Shown: positions 1-6,187 of the stretch, one piece after another | Position numbering within the stretch: position 1 is the stretch's first letter | Layout of the letters: each line of letters begins with the position of its first letter | Source: Candidatus Tenderia sp. | GTDB lineage: Bacteria > Pseudomonadota > Gammaproteobacteria > Tenderiales > Tenderiaceae | Direction: 5' to 3' | Assembly: GCA_030148045.1 (NCBI GenBank) | Contig: JASBUE010000273.1 | Span: 1-23,165 of the forward strand | DNA length: 23,165 nt | Notes under the pieces: generated by a model | Told to the model about the DNA's origin: nothing | Seen by the model: only the letters and a program-made list of their open reading frames with translations | Databases searched by the model: none | Translations under genes and position numbers: made by a program

Positions 1-1
1 C

Positions 2-247
2 CTGGTGCCTGCCATCGAGGCGGCGGACGCCATGACCAAGGCGGCGGAAGTGCGTCTGATCGGTCGCGAGTTCGTCGGCGGCGGCTACGTCACCGTGCTG
101 GTGCGCGGCGAGACCGGTGCCGTCAACGCCGCCGTGCGCGCCGGCGCCGACGCCTGCGAGCGGGTCGGCGACGGACTGGTCGCGGCGCACATCATCGCCC
201 GTCCCCACCGTGAGGTGGAGCCAGTACTGGGCGGTAGCAAAGAGTAA
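2..247 (+). CDS. csoS1: Carboxysome shell protein CsoS1 (BMC-H), 3' part
   Basis: This is the C-terminal 81 residues of a bacterial microcompartment hexamer protein; the 5' end lies outside the window and the frame is open to its first base. The segment LVPAIEAADAMTKAAEV, followed by a GGGYVTVLVRGETGAV stretch and GADACERVGDGLVAAHIIAR, matches the CsoS1A/B/C paralogues of alpha-carboxysomes very closely. In that family these proteins tile the facets of the shell around Rubisco and carbonic anhydrase, and a central pore passes metabolites. The GTG at position 5 is internal, not a start. It is the last of the shell genes here and is followed by a strong hairpin. Which CsoS1 paralogue this is cannot be told from the fragment. 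Confidence 0.93.
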   Translation: MVPAIEAADAMTKAAEVRLIGREFVGGGYVTVLVRGETGAVNAAVRAGADACERVGDGLVAAHIIARPHREVEPVLGGSKE

Positions 248-254
248 CCAGGTA

Positions 255-318
255 GGGCCCGGGTGGGGCGGGGAGTACCTCCTCTCTAACTTGCCGCCCG
301 CCCCCGGGCCCAACTTTT
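255..318 (+). terminator. GC-rich hairpin with short T-run after csoS1
   Basis: GGGCCCGGG at 255-263 pairs perfectly with CCCGGGCCC at 303-311. Additional pairing inside it is possible with bulges (GGGCGGG-type against CCCGCCC-type). A TTTT run follows at 315-318. It looks like an intrinsic terminator, or an attenuator that lowers transcription into the downstream accessory genes while leaving abundant shell mRNA protected at its 3' end. Alternatively it is an mRNA processing or stability hairpin. The loop is long, so its strength is uncertain. Confidence 0.5.
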
Positions 319-340
319 CGGTGCAGACTGGAGATGGTTC

Positions 341-775
341 ATGACACAGGACCCGGTCATTCTGGGGTTTCTGGGACGTGCCCTGAGTTTCGAGCTTTCC
401 GCGGTGCAGCAATACCTGTCGCTGGCGCGACTGTTGCAACTGCGCGGCATGACCGAGGTGGGGCAGCGTCTGCGCCAGGAAGCACAGGATGAAATGGAGC
501 ACGCCGATCGCATCATCGGTCGCATGCTGGCCCTGGGCGTGGCGCCCAATGCCAGTCAATTGCGGTCGCCGCGTCTCGACGGTTCCGTGACCGAGTTGCT
601 GCAGCATGCGGCAGGCCTCTAGCACGACATCATCAGCCTGTACACACAGGCGGTGCAATATTGCGAGCGGCGCCGGGATCATGAAAACCGGATCTTCTTT
701 TAAACGCTGCTGCAGGAGGAAAAGCAACACGCCGGCGCCATCGACCGTTGGCAGCAATCCCTGACGGCGGGTTAG
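341..775 (+). pseudogene. Bacterioferritin-like protein of the cso locus, two in-frame stops
   Basis: Ferritin-like di-iron protein of the kind commonly found downstream of csoS1 genes. The start ATG has GGAG at 330-333. Numbered from it, E18, E51 and H54 (in EMEH) occupy the same positions as in E. coli bacterioferritin. In-frame TAG at 620-622 is residue 94 and in-frame TAA at 701-703 is residue 121. Reading on, QEEKQH supplies E127 and H130, and the frame ends at TAG 773-775, about 144 residues, a little shorter than E. coli Bfr. Thus all di-iron ligands are in register except position 94, which is the stop. Translated as written, only a 93-residue fragment would be made. The sequence after the stops is still clean, which means very recent inactivation, read-through, or base errors. 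I infer an iron storage or redox role only from the family. Confidence 0.82.
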
Positions 776-823
776 CGGCATGGGGAAGAGAAAATTCATT
801 ATCAGCAAGCGAGGAGTATGACC

Positions 824-1087
824 ATGATGAATGATTGGAAACTACGCAAACGCCCGGCGCGCCTGGAGCACCGCATCGAGTTCGCCGACTATGAACAGAC
901 CCGCGAGTTTCTCGAGCGCGCCGCCGAACTGGCCGAACGGCAAGGCTATTACCCGGATATGAGTTTCGGGCGCACCCATGTCAATCTCACCTTGCAGCCG
1001 CAGGATGATGCCGGGCAGATCGGCGAGCCCTTGATGCAATACGCCCGCGAAGTGGACGCGCTACTGCCGCTGCGCCCGGTGAACTGA
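824..1087 (+). CDS. Alpha-carboxysome Rubisco assembly factor (acRAF)
   Basis: Small protein of the pterin-4a-carbinolamine dehydratase fold as encoded in alpha-carboxysome loci. Recognisable segments are RPARLEHRIEFADYEQTREFLERAAELAE, given here only in outline, then YYPDMSFGRTHVNLTL near the middle and a short C-terminus. In this family the protein acts as a chaperone in Rubisco assembly rather than as a dehydratase. GAGGAG at 811-816 is only one base from the ATG at 818 but seven bases from the ATG at 824, so 824 is the better start (87 residues); 818 and 827 are alternatives. It follows the broken bacterioferritin-like gene by 48 bases, the usual order in cso clusters. Confidence 0.87.
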   Translation: MMNDWKLRKRPARLEHRIEFADYEQTREFLERAAELAERQGYYPDMSFGRTHVNLTLQPQDDAGQIGEPLMQYAREVDALLPLRPVN

Positions 1088-1119
1088 GATTCGCGCAATT
1101 ACCAAGGAGTTCATAAGTT

Positions 1120-1215
1120 GCCCGACATTCCCGTGCGGGACCGTCGGCCGCATGGACGCGGCCGTCGAGCGTACAGGAATGTATTCACAGCGTGTCCCGC
1201 ACGGGAATGGCGGGC
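1120..1215. repeat. 22-bp inverted repeat flanking a 52-base spacer
   Basis: The arm at 1120-1141 is the reverse complement of 1194-1215 with one mismatch in 22. The spacer contains a second smaller dyad, CGGCCGC and GCGGCCG, at about 1144-1164. I see no obvious target-site duplication. An AAGGAG at 1104-1109 sits just upstream with no convincing gene behind it. The element could be a miniature inverted-repeat element, a strong RNA hairpin, or scar sequence where another gene once stood. Confidence 0.6.
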
Positions 1216-1258
1216 ATCTTGTGTTCGGATTAGTAAATCGCAGCGCAGGAGAATAGCA

Positions 1259-1447
1259 ATGACGACCAAAACAAGTGATCAGAAATCCAGCGAGGCCGCC
1301 GCTCAGGCGGCGCCAGCGACAAAACCCCGCAGCAATGCTGCACAGCGTGCGCCGGCAAAGAAAGCGGCGCCGCGCGCACAGGCGGCAGCGGCGTCTGAAA
1401 AGAAGCGCAACGACCCGTTCGCATCACGTCGGGTATGGCCGGACTGA
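1259..1447 (+). CDS. Small disordered protein, candidate carboxysome-positioning McdB
   Basis: A 62-residue protein made almost wholly of Ala, Lys, Arg, Pro, Ser and Thr, with no predicted fold, ending in FASRRVWPD. Alpha-carboxysome McdB proteins are known as small, disordered, positively charged proteins encoded near acRAF with an invariant tryptophan close to the C-terminus. They work with the ParA-type ATPase McdA to space carboxysomes over the nucleoid. Composition, size, position and the terminal Trp fit that description. The start ATG has AGGAGAA at 1247-1253. A TTG at 1118 in the same frame with an AAGGAG at 8 bases would add 47 residues, but that stretch is the inverted repeat and does not look like protein. 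No McdA gene lies next to it in this window. The identification is inference from composition and context. Confidence 0.55.
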   Translation: MTTKTSDQKSSEAAAQAAPATKPRSNAAQRAPAKKAAPRAQAAAASEKKRNDPFASRRVWPD

Positions 1448-1580
1448 GCAGCGTCGCCGACGCTTGCCGGGATTCATCGAGTCTTTTCAATAGCTCCGGT
1501 TGGCAATATCAATTGGCGTCGATCTCACGCCTCGGTGATAGTAGAGCCTGACGGCGCAACGAGAACAGCGGAGAAATGAG

Positions 1581-2615
1581 ATGGGAAGTTTGTCCAATTT
1601 ATTGTTGCCTGCGGTGCTGTTTTTCGCCTTGGGCTTTATCGCCCGGGTGATAAAGTCGGATCTGCGTTTTCCGCCCGATCTGGCCAAGGTGTTGTCGATT
1701 TATCTGCTCATGGCCATCGGTCTGCACGGCGGTTACGAACTGGCCAAGGCCGATGTGATGACCGCGTTGAACTCCATCGTTTGGGCATTGGTGCTTGGTT
1801 TCACATTGCCCGTTATCGGTTATTTCGGGCTGGTACTGACGCGCAAGGTAAACCCCCTGGATGCGGCGGCCATTTCGGCCCACTACGGCTCGGTGAGCGC
1901 CGGCACATTTCTGACCGCCATCGCCTATCTGGATAATGCCGGGGTTGCTTACGAGACCTATCCCCTGATCATGCTGGCGGTGATGGAGTCGCCGGCCATC
2001 ATCGTCGGTCTGTTGCTGGCAGCCAAGGCGCGCATGACGCAAGCGGCGCACAACGCTGTCGTGGCTGCCGGAGACGGCGCGGCGGTGATGACCGTTGACG
2101 ACGGCAACGAAAACGACAGCCAGAGCCTGGCTGTACTGTTGCGTGACGCCTTTACCAACGGCAGTGTGGTGGTATTGATCGGTTCTATGATCATCGGTGC
2201 CATCTCCACGCCCTCGGGTATGGAAAAACTGTTTCCCTTCATCGACGATATCTTTATGGGCGTGCTGTGTCTGTTTTTGTTTGAGATGGGCATGGTGGCG
2301 GCGCGCCGTATCGGCGATTTCCGCAAAGTGGGATGGGTGTTGGCGGCCTTCGGTGTCTTAATGCCCCTGATCGGCGGAGTGGTGGGCGCCTATGTCGGTC
2401 AAAGTATTCTCGGCTTCAGTGTCGGCGGTGCCACCCTGGTGGCGGTGCTCGGCGCCAGCGCCTCTTACATCGCCGTGCCGCCGGCCATGCGCCTGGCAGT
2501 GCCCGAGGCCAACCCCTCGTTTTATCTGACGCTGTCCTTGGGGATTACCTTTCCGTTTAATGTGCTGGTGGGGATTCCTCTGTACCACAGCCTGGTACAG
2601 AGCATGTCGATGTAA
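1581..2615 (+). CDS. sbtA: Sodium-dependent bicarbonate transporter SbtA
   Basis: A 344-residue polytopic membrane protein of the SbtA family (PF05982, formerly DUF897). It has two halves of hydrophobic segments (roughly residues 1-145 and 190-344) joined by a hydrophilic loop at about 147-186, as expected for the SbtA inverted-repeat fold. Segments such as AISAHYGSVSAGTF, followed by VMESPAI, and GASASYIAVPPAMR are typical of the family. SbtA imports bicarbonate with sodium to feed the carboxysome. GGAG at 1570-1573 supports the ATG. The gene is followed 44 bases later by its usual regulator sbtB, and it sits inside a carboxysome locus, which agrees with a CO2-concentrating role in an autotroph that is not a cyanobacterium. 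Confidence 0.93.
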   Translation: MGSLSNLLLPAVLFFALGFIARVIKSDLRFPPDLAKVLSIYLLMAIGLHGGYELAKADVMTALNSIVWALVLGFTLPVIGYFGLVLTRKVNPLDAAAISAHYGSVSAGTFLTAIAYLDNAGVAYETYPLIMLAVMESPAIIVGLLLAAKARMTQAAHNAVVAAGDGAAVMTVDDGNENDSQSLAVLLRDAFTNGSVVVLIGSMIIGAISTPSGMEKLFPFIDDIFMGVLCLFLFEMGMVAARRIGDFRKVGWVLAAFGVLMPLIGGVVGAYVGQSILGFSVGGATLVAVLGASASYIAVPPAMRLAVPEANPSFYLTLSLGITFPFNVLVGIPLYHSLVQSMSM

Positions 2616-2659
2616 GGACGAGAGTGGTTGGTTGAAATTGACGAGCAATTAGGTGATTT

Positions 2660-2980
2660 ATGGTAGCGTTATATCCCGAAAAGCTTCTTACCATCATTTC
2701 CATTGATTCCATGGAAGACTCTCTGGTGGCCTCGTTTAAGAAGTACGGCATAAGCGGTTACACCATCATGCGCGCTCGCGGCGAGGGCGCATCAGGAATA
2801 CAAGCGGACATGACCGGCTTCGACGCCAACATCGTGGTCAAGGTGGTATTGCCGCCGGAGCGTTTGCAGCCTTTGCTGGAAAGCCTGGAACGCAAGATAC
2901 GCAAAGGCCATCATCTGACCGTGTTTGTGGCCGATGTGCAGGTCATTACACCGGATAAATTCAATCAATCCCTGCGTTAA
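2660..2980 (+). CDS. sbtB: P-II-like regulator SbtB
   Basis: A 106-residue P-II-superfamily protein. The ferredoxin-like core is visible from KLLTIISIDSMEDSLVASFK through NIVVKVVLPPERLQPLLESL to HLTVFVADVQVI. In cyanobacteria SbtB is a trimer that binds adenine nucleotides (including cAMP) and docks on SbtA to inhibit it. The protein lacks the Cys-containing C-terminal loop reported for some cyanobacterial SbtBs; it ends in DKFNQSLR. Its position directly after sbtA is the main reason for the call. AGGTGA at 2651-2656 lies close to the ATG, a tighter spacing than usual. Confidence 0.85.
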   Translation: MVALYPEKLLTIISIDSMEDSLVASFKKYGISGYTIMRARGEGASGIQADMTGFDANIVVKVVLPPERLQPLLESLERKIRKGHHLTVFVADVQVITPDKFNQSLR

Positions 2981-3021
2981 GTGCAGGGGCACGGTGCGTT
3001 CGCGAGGGTCGGGAGTGAAGT

Positions 3022-4056
3022 ATGACAAATAGTGATGATAACCCCAGGTTCAAGGGTGGTTTGCCCGATTATCTGATTCGCCATGTCACCTTCAGGCAGA
3101 TGCAGATCTTCGAGGCCATCGTGCGTTTGGGCAGTTTTACCCGCGCCGCCGAGGAGCTGTTCCTGACTCAGCCCACGGTGTCGACACAGTTCAAGAAGCT
3201 CTCCGATACCATGGAGTTGCCCTTGCTCGATCAGTCGGCGCGACAGTTCAAGCCGACCGAGGCGGGCGAAGAGCTGTACCAGGCCATTCGCCGGATCTTC
3301 GACTCGCTGGCCGATCTGGATACGCGCATGGCTGAGCTCAAGGGCCTGCGGCGCGGCCGGTTGCGCCTGGGCGTGATCACCACCGCCAAGTATTTCGCGC
3401 CTGAGATCCTGGGCGATTTTTGCCGCCAGTACCCCGGCGTGGATGTGGCCCTCAAGGTGACCAATCGCGACCGCATCTTCCAGCGCATTCAAGAGAACGA
3501 GGATGACGTCTACATCCTCGGGCAGCCGCCGGAAAAGGATTTGAGCGTCAAGGCCTATCCCTTCGCCCCCAACCCCATGGTGGTGATCGCCGCCAAGGAC
3601 CATCCGTTATGCTCCGAAAGCGATATTCCCTTGGAGCGTCTGGCCAAAGAGCCCTTCATCTCGCGCGAAGTGGGCTCGGGGATACGCGACACCGCCATGA
3701 AAATGTTCGCCGCCCACGGTTTGACCCCCAACATCCGTATGGAGCTGGGCAGCAATGAGGCCATTAAGCATGCCGTGGTCGGCGGCCTGGGCGTGGCGGT
3801 GCTGTCGCTGCACACCCTGTCGCTGGAGGGGGCGGATGGGCCGGTGGATGTGTTGGACGTGAAGGGCTTTCCCATCGAGCGCAATTGGTATCTGGTCCAT
3901 GCCCGGGATAAGGAACTGACGCCCATCGCCCGTGCCTTTCTCGAATTCGCCATGACCAAGGAGGCGTCGATTCGCGAACATATGGCGGATCTGTTGGAGA
4001 AATTCTCCAAACATCACAGGCGCCGCCGCGCCGCGCCCAAGCGCAAAAAAGCCTAA
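3022..4056 (+). CDS. cbbR: LysR-type regulator, CbbR/CmpR group
   Basis: A 344-residue LysR-family regulator. The N-terminal helix-turn-helix is at about residues 22-80 (HVTFRQMQIFEAIVRLGSFT, then RAAEELFLTQPTVSTQFKKL), and the effector domain follows from about 110 (GRLRLGVITTAKYFAPEIL). The HVT-RQ-QIFEA opening and the LTQPTVS-Q recognition helix are characteristic of CbbR, the activator of Calvin-cycle and carboxysome genes. In that family activity responds to metabolites such as NADPH or RuBP, which cannot be read here. GGGAG just upstream supports the ATG. CbbR is often divergent from the operon it controls; here it is co-directional and lies between sbtB and csoS1D. The C-terminus is a basic tail rich in Arg and Lys. 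Confidence 0.87.
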   Translation: MTNSDDNPRFKGGLPDYLIRHVTFRQMQIFEAIVRLGSFTRAAEELFLTQPTVSTQFKKLSDTMELPLLDQSARQFKPTEAGEELYQAIRRIFDSLADLDTRMAELKGLRRGRLRLGVITTAKYFAPEILGDFCRQYPGVDVALKVTNRDRIFQRIQENEDDVYILGQPPEKDLSVKAYPFAPNPMVVIAAKDHPLCSESDIPLERLAKEPFISREVGSGIRDTAMKMFAAHGLTPNIRMELGSNEAIKHAVVGGLGVAVLSLHTLSLEGADGPVDVLDVKGFPIERNWYLVHARDKELTPIARAFLEFAMTKEASIREHMADLLEKFSKHHRRRRAAPKRKKA

Positions 4057-4080
4057 GCGCGATCACTCCGGAGTGCGGCG

Positions 4081-4695
4081 GTGATTAAGCTACGTACCTA
4101 TGTGTTTATCGACTCCCTGCAGCCGCAGCTGGCGGCCTACATGGGGACGGTGGCGCAGGGCTTTCTGCCGGTGCCGGGAGACGCCTGTCTGTGGATGGAG
4201 GTGGCGCCGGGCATGGCCATCCACCGCCTCAGCGACGTCGCGCTCAAGGCCACTCGCGTGCATCTGGGGGCGCAAGTGGTAGAGCGTGCCTTCGGCTCCA
4301 TGGTGTTTCATCATCGCGACCAAAGCGACGTGGTGGAGGCGGGGCGGGCGCTGCTCCATGCCCTGGATACGCGCGAAGAGGCGCGCCAGAAATGCCGTAT
4401 CGCCTGGAGCGAAACGGTGCGTTCCATCACACCCGATCACGCCGTGCTGATCAATCGTCAGGACCGCAAGGGCAATATGATCCTGCCCGGCCAGAGCATG
4501 TTTATCCTGGAAACCGAGCCGGCCGGTTACATCGTCTACGCCGCCAACGAGGCGGAGAAGGCGGCCAGTATCACCCTGGTGGATGCGCGTGCGGTGGGTG
4601 CCTACGGCCGCCTCACCCTGGCAGGGCGCGAGGCGGATATCGACGCCACGGCGCAGGCGGCGATTCAGTCGGTTCAGAATCTATCCGGCGTATAG
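4081..4695 (+). CDS. csoS1D: Carboxysome shell protein CsoS1D (tandem BMC, BMC-T)
   Basis: A 204-residue protein with two BMC-type halves. The first begins RTYVFIDSLQPQLAAYMGTV and includes FLPVPGDACLWMEVAPGM; the second begins around residue 105 and includes GQSMFILETEPAGYIVYAANE. This matches CsoS1D, which forms stacked pseudohexameric trimers with a large gated pore in alpha-carboxysome shells. It starts with GTG, preceded by GGAG at 4070-4073 with seven bases of spacing, and lies 24 bases after cbbR, so the two are probably co-transcribed. In many cso loci csoS1D lies a few genes beyond the main operon, as here. Confidence 0.85.
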   Translation: MIKLRTYVFIDSLQPQLAAYMGTVAQGFLPVPGDACLWMEVAPGMAIHRLSDVALKATRVHLGAQVVERAFGSMVFHHRDQSDVVEAGRALLHALDTREEARQKCRIAWSETVRSITPDHAVLINRQDRKGNMILPGQSMFILETEPAGYIVYAANEAEKAASITLVDARAVGAYGRLTLAGREADIDATAQAAIQSVQNLSGV

Positions 4696-4696
4696 G

Positions 4697-4781
4697 CCGC
4701 ATTTCTCACCACCCTTCTACTGCGACGGCCCAATGCCGCGTCCCTGAACCGTCTTGCTACGAATGGTCGTGAGAAATGCGG
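4697..4781. repeat. 13-bp perfect inverted repeat at the csoS1D/Nudix junction
   Basis: CCGCATTTCTCAC at 4697-4709 is the exact reverse complement of 4769-4781, 59 bases apart. The left arm begins two bases after the csoS1D stop and the right arm lies inside the last codons of the convergent Nudix gene. There is no T-run. It may act as a bidirectional 3'-end structure or be the trace of a small rearrangement. Confidence 0.5.
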
Positions 4782-5347
4782 GGTAAGCACGCACCACTTC
4801 TGAGCAGGCGGCATGTCTTGTCCACCATGCGATGCAGCGACAGGGCGTTGTTGAAACGGGATACCTGGTGCAGTGGTACCCAGGCCACCTGGTGGGACTC
4901 GTCATTGCCCGGCAGGGGCAGGCGGTCATCGATCTCCAGTAGAAAGCGAATATCGAAATGGGTGTGGCGCGGGTCGTGTTCGCTCTCGTGCACCACGTGC
5001 ACGTCGACGTCGAAGATGGCCTCGTCGAGTAGACGGATATGCGCCATATCGACACCCGACTCCTCCGCCGTTTCCTGCATCACCACCCAGTGAATATCTG
5101 CCTCGCCGTCGGCATGCCCGCCCGGCTGCAGCCAGCGATCCAGTTTACGATGGTGCAGCAGCAACACCCGGTCGCGCGCCGGATTGATGATCCAGGCGGA
5201 GCCGCTGACATGGCCGTGCATCAGTTCACGATTGAAACAATCGGGGTGTTGGGCGACAAAGCGGCGTGTGCGCGCCACCATGCCCGCCTCTTCAATATAA
5301 GGCGTGCGGTAACGGGCCAGCAGCTGTAAGAGTTGTTGCCGATGCAT
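4757..5347 (-). CDS. Nudix hydrolase
   Basis: A 196-residue protein with a Nudix box near the middle: WLQPGGHADGE leads into VVMQETAEESGV, keeping the glycine pair and the ExxEE metal-binding core. The Glu expected before the seven-residue spacer is shifted by one position (GX4E), a variation common in the PGGHADG subgroup. Nudix enzymes hydrolyse nucleoside diphosphates linked to another group; the substrate here cannot be told. The gene is alone on the minus strand, convergent with csoS1D and divergent from the copper operon, so it has no informative partner. About 60 residues precede the catalytic domain, including a helical region rich in Arg. Confidence 0.83.
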   Translation of the reverse strand: MHRQQLLQLLARYRTPYIEEAGMVARTRRFVAQHPDCFNRELMHGHVSGSAWIINPARDRVLLLHHRKLDRWLQPGGHADGEADIHWVVMQETAEESGVDMAHIRLLDEAIFDVDVHVVHESEHDPRHTHFDIRFLLEIDDRLPLPGNDESHQVAWVPLHQVSRFNNALSLHRMVDKTCRLLRSGACLPRISHDHS

Positions 5348-5563
5348 GCTGTCTGTGGTTTCGTTGCAAGAAAGCGTTCATATGATGAGTGCAGCTTAGC
5401 GGATTTTTCTCCGCCCCGGCATTCAAAAGTTCTATACCCGCTATTGCACAGCGGCAATGGTGCCGCTGTCCGAAGGCGGAGACTTTTCGAATCATCCGGC
5501 TGGGGGCGCATGCCCTCGGGAAAATCCCTGTCCATCTGTTCCATGTGCTTAATTATTTGGGGC
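5348..5563. other. Intergenic region between the Nudix gene and the efflux operon
   Basis: No convincing gene is seen on either strand. It contains short GC-rich dyads, for example GCGGATTTTTCTCCGC near 5399-5414, and must carry the promoter of the minus-strand Nudix gene, which I cannot place with confidence. A minus-strand reading frame across it (5221-5589) overlaps the Nudix gene and resembles no family I know. Confidence 0.5.
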
Positions 5564-5602
5564 TTGTAAACTCGATAGATAACCGGCATAATTCGACCGG
5601 TT
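5564..5602 (+). promoter_or_regulatory. Sigma-70-like promoter with overlapping dyad, efflux operon
   Basis: TTGTAA at 5564-5569 and CATAAT at 5587-5592 are separated by 17 bases, the optimal spacing for a sigma-70 promoter. An inverted repeat AACCGG (5581-5586) and CCGGTT (5597-5602) straddles the -10 box, a position typical of repressor operators. It lies 28 bases upstream of the first ATG of the operon. The regulator that would bind is not known. Confidence 0.55.
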
Positions 5603-5629
5603 CAATAATGGGTGGGGCCGCCGCTTTCC

Positions 5630-6013
5630 ATGCCGAAAATAGGGAAAACAATACTGAAGCTCTTGCTGGTCATTACGATGTTGATCGAGCCGGCGGTGTT
5701 TTCCTATGCAATGGCGGGTGGGGGGCATTCCCATGACGGTAGCGCTGTGATGGCGCCCGCGCACGATTCCCATCATGCGTCGATGTCGCCCGGTGCGGAT
5801 GAAACTCACAAATCCTCCGGCCAAAATCAAGTGGATGGGAACGGCTTCCTGGATAACTGCTGTTCGGCGCCCGCTTGCGGTGCTGCCATGCCCTCCGGTT
5901 TTGGCTCCCCGATATCTGAAACACCCTCTCGACACTACACTTCCTTCGTGATCTCCTGGGAGGGCGTTGTTTTACCCTCCGAAATCAAACCTCCCCGAAA
6001 TCTTCTCGGTTAA
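5630..6013 (+). CDS. Small secreted His/Cys-rich protein, possible metal sensor or chaperone
   Basis: A 127-residue protein with a signal peptide (KTILKLLLVITMLIEPAVF, cleaved near AMAGG) and a mature part rich in His and Met early on (GGGHSHDG, HDSHHASM). A CC pair (DNCCSAPACG) follows, and the C-terminus is WEGVVLPSEIKPPRNLLG. Small proteins of this shape are often found at the head of copper or heavy-metal efflux operons and may bind metal ions in the periplasm, but I do not recognise a named family. The ATG at 5630 is preferred because it puts the signal peptide at the N-terminus; a GTG at 5612 is in frame. No strong ribosome binding site is visible. It is the first gene after the promoter. 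Confidence 0.68.
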   Translation: MPKIGKTILKLLLVITMLIEPAVFSYAMAGGGHSHDGSAVMAPAHDSHHASMSPGADETHKSSGQNQVDGNGFLDNCCSAPACGAAMPSGFGSPISETPSRHYTSFVISWEGVVLPSEIKPPRNLLG

Positions 6014-6187
6014 ACTGGCCTGATCTGCCTGTTGAATTTGGCTGATTGGGCAACCTTGCAGCGTGTGTTACGCGCTTGGTTTACGTTGATTTGAATTACC
6101 CCGGGTGCGCTTGCGCCTGCCGGCGCTGTCCGGGGTGGGTTGTATCTCCAGGTGTCTGGCGCCTGGGATGCCCGAGGAGTGATTAAT

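Noticed and set aside
1118..1447. 109-residue version of the McdB-like protein from a TTG start
   Set aside because: The extra 47 codons lie in the inverted repeat and the ATG at 1259 has a good AGGAG.
5221..5589. Minus-strand frame upstream of and overlapping the Nudix gene
   Set aside because: It overlaps the Nudix start region in another frame, has no family resemblance and no ribosome binding site.
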